A stretch of DNA of 64,000 nt from an uncultured Clostridia bacterium (GTDB lineage Bacteria; Bacillota; Clostridia; Oscillospirales; Acutalibacteraceae): NCBI GenBank assembly GCA_937898625.1, contig CALEJF010000030.1, forward strand, positions 62,001 to 126,000, written 5' to 3'. A program made the position numbers and the translations under genes. This document shows positions 8,713 to 15,662 of the stretch, piece after piece (within the stretch, counting starts at the first letter, position 1; each line of letters begins with the position of its first letter). Under the pieces are notes generated by a model. It had not been told where the DNA came from. It worked only from the letters and a program-made list of their open reading frames with translations, and did not search any database.

Positions 8713-9144
8713 ACAGAAAGGAAATGGTGATACCAATGTACAGGTAAAAAACCAAGGTTCTTAAAAAAGTAAAACTTAGTTTTAAGAGAATAAAATAGTG
8801 TGGCAAACAGCACAGACGTAACGATATACGAGTTCTTTGAAAGGAAGCGTAAATTAATTTTTGACATAGATAAATGTTTGCAAACTAAAGTTTATTTTTA
8901 AAAAGAACCGACCGATGAGTCTTCTGAAAATTGTAAAATAGGTTCTGGTACATGAAGGGTCTCGCTTTTCGAGAATGATTGATGACTGTAAAGAGTGTGA
9001 CGGAGTTGAAATCAAAAAACAGAAGACAAAAAATCTGTAGAATGAGAGGTAGATAAAAAGATGTTAGATATCAAGAGTGAACAGAAATAACCCTCCGAGT
9101 CAGTGAAAGGTGTGTAAAGAAACATCGGCTCCGAGGGTTATTTC
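8713..9144 (+). ncRNA. Putative large structured noncoding RNA (about 430 nt), family unknown
   Basis: The region between the MATE terminator and the ABC exporter leader has no credible reading frame, but it has a good promoter at its start and a strong terminator at its end. Visible stems are TGGT/ACCA near 8724, CTTA/TAAG near 8775, a long-range GGTTCTT (8756-8762) with AAGAACC (8903-8909), TCTCG (8960-8964) with CGAGA (8970-8974), ACAGA (9019-9023) with TCTGT (9034-9038), and the terminal stem at 9085-9099/9129-9143. AAGAACC could also pair with GGTTCT at 8941-8946, so two folds compete. tmRNA, RNase P and signal-recognition RNA hallmarks are absent, and no T-box or known riboswitch core was recognised. 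It could be a relative of large ornate RNAs such as ROOL, or a long regulatory leader; neither was confirmed. Confidence 0.6.
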
Positions 9145-9150
9145 ATTTTT
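9085..9150 (+). terminator. Terminal hairpin of the noncoding transcript
   Basis: AAATAACCCTC pairs with GAGGGTTATTT, then after one C-C mismatch GAG pairs with CTC. The loop is about 29 bases and the stem is followed by ATTTTTA. It marks the 3' end of the RNA starting near 8713. Confidence 0.75.
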
Positions 9151-9234
9151 ATAATCATTTTTTTGTTTTGTGTTTATTGTGTCCCGATGGGACAATTTTT
9201 TTTGCCCAAAAGCCTTATTTTTCCATAATTTTTC

Positions 9235-9263
9235 TTGACATTAAAATACTCCTATGATATCCT
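9235..9263 (+). promoter_or_regulatory. Promoter of the ABC exporter operon
   Basis: Consensus TTGACA (9235-9240), a 17-base spacer and TATCCT (9258-9263). The predicted transcript carries the leader peptide and attenuator below. Confidence 0.7.
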
Positions 9264-9315
9264 AAACAAAGTTACTCACAAAAAACTATTATTTCAAGGA
9301 AGGAGGCAGAAATCA

Positions 9316-9399
9316 ATGATGACAAACAGACTTTGGAATGAAAACCGTGATTTTAATATTTCTGCGTCCTTTAAGGTGCTTTTCCTTTCTTGCGATTGA
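9316..9399 (+). CDS. 27-residue leader peptide of the ABC exporter operon
   Basis: A short frame beginning ATGATGACA and ending GATTGA has the best ribosome binding site of the region (AAGGAAGGAGG, 9296-9306, nine bases from the ATG). Its product starts MMTNRLWNENRD and resembles no enzyme. An intrinsic terminator lies 27 bases after its stop and the exporter genes follow. The coding word TCTGCG (9361-9366) can pair with CGCAGA (9429-9434), the left arm of that terminator, so ribosome position on the leader could decide whether the terminator forms. This matches ribosome-mediated attenuation known for bmrB-bmrCD of Bacillus subtilis. The regulatory role is inferred by analogy. Confidence 0.7.
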   Translation: MMTNRLWNENRDFNISASFKVLFLSCD

Positions 9400-9425
9400 T
9401 TTTTCAATTGGATATTGCATTTTAC

Positions 9426-9456
9426 TACCGCAGATGATTTTTCTGCGGTATTTTTT
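9426..9456 (+). terminator. Attenuator ahead of the ABC exporter genes
   Basis: Stem TACCGCAGA (9426-9434) / TCTGCGGTA (9442-9450) with a 7-base loop and six T's. It lies between the leader peptide and the first ABC gene, so full-length transcription requires read-through. Confidence 0.85.
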
Positions 9457-9488
9457 GTTTCACTACTAAATGAAAGAGAGGTTTTATT

Positions 9489-11315
9489 ATGAGGTGGATT
9501 AAACTTCACGAGCCTGTTAAGGTTCCCATTTTTAAAAATGTTATCTTTGCTCTTAAACTCGTGTGGGAAGCTGACAAAAAGCTCTTAATAGGCTATTTTG
9601 TTACAGAGATATCTAACAAGGTATTATCTATGTATGTTCAGAATATTCTGTTTTTGAAAGTGTTGTTGAGTATTATTGACGGCAACGCAGATTTCAAAAC
9701 ATATTTTATATATCTTCTGCTTTTCCTCGGAACATATTTTGCAGTTAATGTGATTTCAGCTTTTGCTGAAAGAACAAGACTTATTTCTGCAAAGGTCGTA
9801 CTTAAAGAGGTCAATAACAAGATATTTGAAAAAGCAACCCAACTTGATGTAAGTTGCTATGAAAATCCTGAATTTTATGACAAATATCAACGAGCAACTC
9901 TGGTGCTTTCATCAAGCTACTATGACCTGATTTGTTGGGATGTTGCTGCCGTTGCAGGTGGCGTTATCGCCCTTATCTGCGTTATAACAACAGTTACAGT
10001 TATTAACCCCATGTATCTGCTATTCCTTTTGCCCGTCACTCTTGTTTTTGTCGTTGAAATATATAAGAGCAAGGCAGTTTATAAGCGTGACCTCCAGATG
10101 ACAACAAACAATCGTATCAAGGCATATATTCAAAGAACAATGTTCTTAAAGGAATATTCAAAGGATATGAGAACATCCAACATCTTTGCCGTACTTATCG
10201 GTAGATTTAAGGCGGCAATTGATGCCAATGTGGTTATTCTCAAAAACTATGGTGTAAAACTTTTCATATACAGTATGTTAAGTTCACTTTTAAGTGATTT
10301 TATTCCAATTATCGGCACATATGCCTTTGCGGGATATCAGTTCATTTTCACAAAGGCACTTTCGATTTCTAATTTTTCCGTTGTGCTTTCATCAATCAAC
10401 TCTGTTCGCGACTCTACTCTCAGTATTGCAGAAGCCTTTGATGAAATGAGTCAGATGGCACTTTTCTTCCAGAATTTAAGAGATTTCTTTGACTATGAGC
10501 CAAAAATCACGGATGGTGGAAAGGATGCAGAGGAATTTCAAAGCCTTGAATTTAAAAATGTTACTTTTGGTTATCCCGACACTAATAAAACAATTCTTAA
10601 AAATGTTTCATTTAAGATTACAAAGGGTGAAACCATAGCAGTTGTAGGTGTTAACGGTGCAGGCAAATCAACACTTGTCAAATTGCTTTTGAGATTTTAT
10701 GACCCTGACGAGGGTGAAATTCTTTATAACGGGATAAACCTGAAAGAGTATAATGTCAATTCACTTCGTAATGCTTTTGCCACGGTTTTTCAGGACTACA
10801 AAAACTTTGCTGTTTCTGTTAACGAAAATATTATGTGTCACGAGTGTGATGACGAGGAAAAGAAAATTGCAGAAAAGGCACTTCGTCGTAGTGGAGTCTG
10901 GGAAAAAGTTGCAAGCCTTCCCAAGGGTGCTGACACTGTGCTTACAAGAGAATTTGAAATTGACGGTGCAGGTCTTTCAGGTGGCGAAAATCAAAAGGTT
11001 TCTGCAGCTCGTCTTTTTGCAAGGGATTTTGAAATCGCAATTCTTGATGAGCCAAGTTCCGCACTTGACCCTATTGCAGAATACAAAATGTATGAAAATT
11101 TGATAGAAGTTACAAAGGACAAAACTGTTATTTATATTTCGCACAGACTTTCGAGTGCAGTGCTTTCTGACAGAATTATCGTTCTTGGAAACGGTACAAT
11201 TCTTGAAATGGGCAGTCATCAGGAATTGATGGCTCAAGATGGCGAATATAACAAAATGTTTACCTTACAGGCATCAAGTTATAAGGGTGAAAGTGAGGTG
11301 GCAGAGAATGTTTAA
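9489..11315 (+). CDS. ABC exporter half-transporter, subunit 1 (BmrC-like)
   Basis: Membrane-bound half-transporter with an N-terminal transmembrane domain of about 330 residues and a C-terminal ATPase. The Walker A motif GVNGAGKST lies near residue 387, the Q loop is VFQDYKNF, the signature is LSGGENQK near 495, Walker B is FEIAILDEPSS near 515, and the switch histidine is in YISHRLSS. Every catalytic residue is present, including the Walker B glutamate. The next gene is a paralogue and overlaps by 8 bases, so the two probably form a heterodimer. The leader-attenuator layout suggests drug-inducible multidrug export. Peptide or lipid export cannot be excluded. Confidence 0.92.
   Translation: MRWIKLHEPVKVPIFKNVIFALKLVWEADKKLLIGYFVTEISNKVLSMYVQNILFLKVLLSIIDGNADFKTYFIYLLLFLGTYFAVNVISAFAERTRLISAKVVLKEVNNKIFEKATQLDVSCYENPEFYDKYQRATLVLSSSYYDLICWDVAAVAGGVIALICVITTVTVINPMYLLFLLPVTLVFVVEIYKSKAVYKRDLQMTTNNRIKAYIQRTMFLKEYSKDMRTSNIFAVLIGRFKAAIDANVVILKNYGVKLFIYSMLSSLLSDFIPIIGTYAFAGYQFIFTKALSISNFSVVLSSINSVRDSTLSIAEAFDEMSQMALFFQNLRDFFDYEPKITDGGKDAEEFQSLEFKNVTFGYPDTNKTILKNVSFKITKGETIAVVGVNGAGKSTLVKLLLRFYDPDEGEILYNGINLKEYNVNSLRNAFATVFQDYKNFAVSVNENIMCHECDDEEKKIAEKALRRSGVWEKVASLPKGADTVLTREFEIDGAGLSGGENQKVSAARLFARDFEIAILDEPSSALDPIAEYKMYENLIEVTKDKTVIYISHRLSSAVLSDRIIVLGNGTILEMGSHQELMAQDGEYNKMFTLQASSYKGESEVAENV
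11239..11307 (+). other. Unlikely N-terminal extension of ABC subunit 2
   Basis: The reading frame of subunit 2 stays open upstream to ATG 11239, but this ATG has no ribosome binding site and lies wholly within subunit 1. It is listed only so that the start choice at 11308 can be judged. Confidence 0.2.
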
Positions 11316-13110
11316 GAAAAAGGAAAAAGAAAAGACACTCCATTCAATGCCATCCAACATTTTCTTCTTTATAAAACTGCTTTTCAGCGTTTCACCTTTT
11401 CTGGTATTAGGGGAATTCATGTGGGGACTTTTAATGATTCTTCCCAATAACCTAATCCGTGTTATCGGTGTTAAGTACATTATTGATGTGGTGACAGAGG
11501 GCACAAACCTTGAACGCATTTTCTATGCAGTTGGTGTAATCGGTTTGGTTTTAGTCCTTTCAACGGTTATTTCGTGGCTTTTCCGTGAGTTTTATTGGAA
11601 CACTGAAAGGGAAAAACTGTATTTCGGACTTAACAAAAAACTTTATGACAAGGCAAGAAGTCTTGACCTTGAATCCTACGATAATCCTGAATTTTATAAC
11701 AACTTTATTCTCACTATTGAGTCCTCATCGGGTAATATACAAAACCTTTTAGGTCTTGTGAGAATGTATGTGGGACATATTATCTCACTTGTTACGGTTT
11801 CCTCGGTTTTATTGACCATAGACCCTTGGTGTCTTGTGATTATTCTTACAGTTATCTGTGTCTTTTTGCCAATCAGTAAAAAAGTTGGTACTCTTATGAT
11901 GGAAAGACGAATTGACAATGCAAAATATCACAGACGGGCAGACTATTTCCAGCGAATTTTCTACTTACAGGACTACGCAAAGGAAGTGCGAATGAACAAT
12001 ATTTCACCTTTGCTTATTGAAAGATACAACGATGCCGCAGACGATGTTATCAATAACCAAAAGAAGTATTGGAACAAGATTTCGGCACTTAACTGTACAC
12101 AAAAGGTTGGTGTTCAGGGCCTTGGCTTTATGTTCATTCTTCCACTTTATCTTGGCTATTGTGTGCTTATAAAAGGTGACCTTTCTGCAGGAGATTTCGT
12201 CGCTACATTCAACGGTGCTCACGCAGTTGCAATGTCGTTCCAATTCCTTACAATATGGGCATTGGCTCGTTTCTCGGAACAAGCAAAAATGATTGATAAG
12301 TACCGTGAATTTTTAGGTGCGGACTTTAAAATCAAAAACGGTGGTAAAGAGGTCAAGAAGACTGAACCTAAAGAAATTACTATAAAAAATCTTTCATTCA
12401 CATATCCTAATAATGACAAGCCAACTCTTGAAGATATTAACCTTACCATTAAGCCTTACGAGAAAATTGCTCTTGTTGGTTATAATGGTGCAGGAAAAAC
12501 AACCCTAACCAACCTATTGTTAAGACTTTATGATGCAACAGAGGGTGAAATCTTAATTGATGGTGAAAATATCAAAAATGCAACTGCAGACTCACATCGT
12601 GACAGATTTGCAGCAGTTTTTCAGGATTTCCAAATATTCTCTTGCAGTCTTGGTGAAAATGTTGCACTTGATACTAACCCGGACGAAGAAAGAGTTTGGG
12701 ATGCACTTAAACATAGCGGATTTAACAAGGAACTTAAAAATGGTATAAATTCCGAACTTTTGCGAGAATTTGACGACGAGGGTGTTATGTTCTCAGGTGG
12801 TGAGGCGCAGAAAACTGCAATAGCCCGAGCATTTTATAAGGACTGTCCTTATGTTATCCTTGACGAGCCAAGTGCAAACCTTGACCCTGTGGCTGAATAC
12901 AATCTTAATCAGGCTATGATTGAAGCAGCGGACAAGAAAACGGTTATATTCATTTCTCACAGACTTTCAACCACCGTTAATGCCGACAGAATTTATGTTA
13001 TGGAAAACGGTAGAATAATTGAAAGCGGTAGTCACGCAGAGTTAATGGAACTGGGTGGCACTTACGCCTATATGTTCAATTTGCAAGCAGAGAAATATAA
13101 AACGGAATAA
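11308..13110 (+). CDS. ABC exporter half-transporter, subunit 2 (BmrD-like)
   Basis: Second half-transporter of the pair: six predicted membrane helices, then an ATPase domain. Walker A is GYNGAGKTT near residue 391, the Q loop is VFQDFQIF, the signature is FSGGEAQK, Walker B is PYVILDEPSANLDP, and the switch motif is ISHRLSTT. I choose ATG 11308 (MFKKKEKEK), which overlaps the end of the first subunit in ATGTTTAA and has GAGGTGG upstream; an in-frame ATG at 11239 deep inside subunit 1 is less likely. At 600 residues it is the same size class as its partner. Both ATP sites look intact, unlike exporters with one degenerate site. Confidence 0.92.
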   Translation: MFKKKEKEKTLHSMPSNIFFFIKLLFSVSPFLVLGEFMWGLLMILPNNLIRVIGVKYIIDVVTEGTNLERIFYAVGVIGLVLVLSTVISWLFREFYWNTEREKLYFGLNKKLYDKARSLDLESYDNPEFYNNFILTIESSSGNIQNLLGLVRMYVGHIISLVTVSSVLLTIDPWCLVIILTVICVFLPISKKVGTLMMERRIDNAKYHRRADYFQRIFYLQDYAKEVRMNNISPLLIERYNDAADDVINNQKKYWNKISALNCTQKVGVQGLGFMFILPLYLGYCVLIKGDLSAGDFVATFNGAHAVAMSFQFLTIWALARFSEQAKMIDKYREFLGADFKIKNGGKEVKKTEPKEITIKNLSFTYPNNDKPTLEDINLTIKPYEKIALVGYNGAGKTTLTNLLLRLYDATEGEILIDGENIKNATADSHRDRFAAVFQDFQIFSCSLGENVALDTNPDEERVWDALKHSGFNKELKNGINSELLREFDDEGVMFSGGEAQKTAIARAFYKDCPYVILDEPSANLDPVAEYNLNQAMIEAADKKTVIFISHRLSTTVNADRIYVMENGRIIESGSHAELMELGGTYAYMFNLQAEKYKTE

Positions 13111-13115
13111 ACGAA

Positions 13116-13143
13116 AAAACTCGGTAGAAATACCGAGTTTTTA
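13116..13143 (+). terminator. Terminator of the ABC exporter operon
   Basis: Stem AAAACTCGGTA (13116-13126) / TACCGAGTTTT (13131-13141) with loop GAAA and a trailing T run. Confidence 0.88.
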
Positions 13144-13216
13144 GGTCAATATATCCCTAATTCTAATGCTTTTTCTCGCTATAATTATTGCATACCAGCT
13201 ACATAGAGAGGTTAAT

Positions 13217-13480
13217 ATGCGAAAAGAATTAGAAGAATTATGGCAATATTATCTTATTGAAGTACCAATGCAACGAAATGAAAAAGAGAGAGAAATCATA
13301 AGAAGATACCGTGAAGCAGAGGATAATTTGAGAGCAAAATTAAACAACGAACAAAAAGAGCTTCTTGAAGAATATGACAATGCAATATCTGAAACAAACA
13401 GAATATCAGAAAGTTATGCTTTTATTAAAGGAGTACGATTTACAACTCGGATTATATTTGAGGCTTTTTGTGATGATTAA
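13217..13480 (+). CDS. Small helical protein, DUF6809-like
   Basis: An 87-residue, highly charged helical protein. It has an N-terminal ELEELWQYYL segment, a central coiled-coil-like stretch (NLRAKLNNEQKELLEEY) and a C-terminal FIKGVRFTTRIIFEAF motif. This layout matches small clostridial DUF6809 proteins, in which a conserved Phe-x-x-Gly helix closes the chain. The function of the family is unknown. ATG 13217 has AGAGAGG nine bases upstream and is preferred over an upstream frame start at 13166. It stands alone between the ABC terminator and a dispersed repeat. Confidence 0.65.
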   Translation: MRKELEELWQYYLIEVPMQRNEKEREIIRRYREAEDNLRAKLNNEQKELLEEYDNAISETNRISESYAFIKGVRFTTRIIFEAFCDD

Positions 13481-13507
13481 CCTTATTATATTTTCTGCTT
13501 CAAAATT

Positions 13508-13652
13508 TGTAGGGGCTGGCGTCCTCGACAGCCCGTTATTAATTCATTAACGCACATGCTTCGGGTCGCCGAGGGTGCGGGTATCCGGTGGACACCTCTG
13601 CGAAGCAGAAACACCGACCGAGCCGGCAGGTGAGACCTGCCGACCCCTACAA
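13508..13652. repeat. Dispersed inverted-repeat element (TGTAGGGG...CCCCTACA)
   Basis: About 145 bp bounded by TGTAGGGG and CCCCTACA. Internal hairpins are GGGCTG/CAGCCC (13513-13534) and GGCAGGT/ACCTGCC (13625-13641). Relatives are at 22085-22112 and 51488-51569. It encodes nothing, is richer in G and C than its surroundings, and resembles a miniature inverted-repeat element or a decayed fragment of one. Confidence 0.7.
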
Positions 13653-13672
13653 TATCTAAAAAGACTTTTTGC

Positions 13673-13702
13673 TTTACATTGACTTTTGTTTTGTGTTATA
13701 AT
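13673..13702 (+). promoter_or_regulatory. Promoter of the GH43 gene
   Basis: TTTACA (13673-13678), an 18-base spacer and perfect TATAAT (13697-13702), 31 bases before the chosen start codon. Confidence 0.65.
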
Positions 13703-13732
13703 AACCAAAACAAATGCAAAGGAGAAAACTTT

Positions 13733-14761
13733 ATGTTGACACCCATCATCCGTTACATAACTGCTTTTGTTATGATAGCATTTAATCTTTTCAATTTTCT
13801 TTTCAATGATTATGCTTATCCCGCATTATCAAGAAAGGATGCTTACCTCTTTGTATATTTCACAGGAAACTCTGTTGAAGAACAAAGAATAAATATGGCA
13901 ATCAGCTCCGATGGTTACCGTTTCCAAGCACTTAACGATAACAAGCCAATTATTGAGCAAGAACTTGGTACAGGTTGTTGCCGTGACCCTTATATTCTTA
14001 ATGGTCAGGACGGTTGTTACTACATTATTGCAACAGATATGGACGCAAACCTTGGTTGGACATCAAACCACGCACTTGTAACTTGGAAATCAGAGGACCT
14101 TATTAACTGGACTGACGAAACTGTTATTGATATCCGTGACCTTGGTGGTGAATTCGCCAATACAACCCGTGCGTGGGCACCACAGGCAATTTGGGACCCG
14201 GAAGTAGAGATGTATATGGTTTACTGGGCACACTCAACTGCTGAAAACGATATTGCAGGTCACTACTACGCATATACAAAGGATTTCAAGACCTTTGAAA
14301 CCGAACCAAAACCACTTTATGGCCGTTGGGAAGAGGGAATTCAATGTATTGATGCCGATATCGTTTACAACGAAAAAAACGATTACTACTATCTCTATTT
14401 CAAATATGACGAAACACAGAAAATCGCTTATGTTAAGTCAAAAAATCTCACAGGACCTTACGATACAGAAGACCCTGTAATTGTTTCTCTTGGTTATTTC
14501 GGTGTTGAAGGCAGTACAATGTACAACATCAACGGCACAGATAAATGGGTTATGATTATGGACGAATACGGCACAGGTCATTTTTATACACAGCAGACAG
14601 ATGATTTTGAGAACTTTAAGCGAGTTAACCGTGACATTACTGCTATGGACCACTTAAAACCTCGTCATGGTTCCGTTGTTACAATTACGCTAAAGGAATA
14701 TAACGCACTCAAAAAAGAATTTGGAGTACAGCCTATTCCTGATAACCCAACAATTAAATAA
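13733..14761 (+). CDS. Glycoside hydrolase family 43 protein, membrane-anchored or secreted
   Basis: A five-bladed beta-propeller enzyme of the GH43 type, probably releasing arabinose or xylose residues from plant polysaccharide. The 342-residue protein has a hydrophobic N terminus (TAFVMIAFNLFNFLF) that may be a signal anchor, then CRDPYIL (likely catalytic Asp), RAWAPQAIWDPEV (second Asp) and FGVEGSTMYN (candidate acid Glu). ATG 13733 follows AAAGGAG. It is a single gene between its own promoter and terminator. The exact GH43 subfamily and substrate cannot be read here. Confidence 0.8.
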   Translation: MLTPIIRYITAFVMIAFNLFNFLFNDYAYPALSRKDAYLFVYFTGNSVEEQRINMAISSDGYRFQALNDNKPIIEQELGTGCCRDPYILNGQDGCYYIIATDMDANLGWTSNHALVTWKSEDLINWTDETVIDIRDLGGEFANTTRAWAPQAIWDPEVEMYMVYWAHSTAENDIAGHYYAYTKDFKTFETEPKPLYGRWEEGIQCIDADIVYNEKNDYYYLYFKYDETQKIAYVKSKNLTGPYDTEDPVIVSLGYFGVEGSTMYNINGTDKWVMIMDEYGTGHFYTQQTDDFENFKRVNRDITAMDHLKPRHGSVVTITLKEYNALKKEFGVQPIPDNPTIK

Positions 14762-14766
14762 AAACT

Positions 14767-14796
14767 AAGGAACGGTAAAAAACCGTTCCTTTTTTC
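14767..14796 (+). terminator. Terminator of the GH43 gene
   Basis: Perfect stem AAGGAACGGT (14767-14776) / ACCGTTCCTT (14782-14791) followed by six T's. The A-rich loop and the opposing gene end make it useful in both directions. Confidence 0.9.
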
Positions 14797-14806
14797 TTGC
14801 TGTTTA

Positions 14807-15661
14807 CTACTTTTTCCAATTGATTTTTAACTCGTCAATGTTCTTGCCCTGATTTGTAGGGAACCATTTTTTTCCGAGTGTTAAATTGCTTTCTTGGTTG
14901 TTAATATTTATTTCCAGAAGATTCTTGCAGTTATAGAAAGCGTATTCATCAATCTGCTTAACATTCTGCGAAAGGTTAAGAGTTTTAAGTCCGTAACAAT
15001 ATGAGAAAGCATCTTTGCCGATAAATTCAAGTGCTTCGGGAAGAACTAAATCTTCCATTCTTTCACAGCGGAAAAATGCCTTTTCCTCAATTCGTTTAAC
15101 AGTCGATGGTATTTCAATCTTTGTAAGGCTGAAGCATTTATAGAATGCCTTTGTACGGATTGTTTCAACACCCTCAGGAATTGAATACTGTGAAACCTTG
15201 AATTTGTTTCCATTTTCATCCTGTGCATCGGTCAAATCTTTAGCAAGAGGGTAGAAGAGAAGAGTTTTCATATCCTTTGTATAAAGCACACCGTCAATAT
15301 CACAGAAATATTCGTTATTTTCATCCACCTCAAAAGCGGTTATATGCTGATTATTTTCAAGTGCCCATACGCCGATTTCCTTAACATTTTTACCGATTGT
15401 GATTTCAGTAACATATTCAAGGTTTGTAGCAGAGAAATCAGCGATTTTTGTAACAGGAACACCTTCGTATTCATCGGGGATAACTATTTTTGTAATAGAT
15501 ATTTTGTTAGGTACACCCGTAACAGTTGCCTCACCATTTTCGATGGTGTATTCAATTTCGTCACCCTCAATACCTAAAAAGGTGGACACAGCACCACAAC
15601 CTGAAAACAATAAGCAGATGCAAATAAGAAGTGCAACAATTCTAACAAATCTTTTCTTCAT
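14807..15661 (-). CDS. Lipoprotein with BspA-like leucine-rich repeats
   Basis: A 284-residue surface lipoprotein. The signal peptide KKRFVRIVALLICICLLFSGC ends in a lipobox-like LFSGC (C22). The body carries LRR_5/BspA-type units such as TEITIGKNVKEIGVWAL, TKIEIPSTVKRIEEKAF, EFIGKDAFSYCYGLKTL and KQIDEYAFYNCKNLLEI. Such repeats are usually binding surfaces on the cell exterior. It follows the transporter gene by one base on the same strand, so the two are co-transcribed. A role in holding or sensing that transporter's substrate is a guess from context only. Confidence 0.8.
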   Translation of the reverse strand: MKKRFVRIVALLICICLLFSGCGAVSTFLGIEGDEIEYTIENGEATVTGVPNKISITKIVIPDEYEGVPVTKIADFSATNLEYVTEITIGKNVKEIGVWALENNQHITAFEVDENNEYFCDIDGVLYTKDMKTLLFYPLAKDLTDAQDENGNKFKVSQYSIPEGVETIRTKAFYKCFSLTKIEIPSTVKRIEEKAFFRCERMEDLVLPEALEFIGKDAFSYCYGLKTLNLSQNVKQIDEYAFYNCKNLLEININNQESNLTLGKKWFPTNQGKNIDELKINWKK

Positions 15662-15662
15662 A

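Noticed and set aside
8713..9144. tmRNA, RNase P RNA or SRP RNA as the identity of the noncoding transcript
   Set aside because: No tRNA-like ends or tag frame, no GAGGAAAGTCC-type RNase P core and no GNAR SRP loop in a long hairpin were found.
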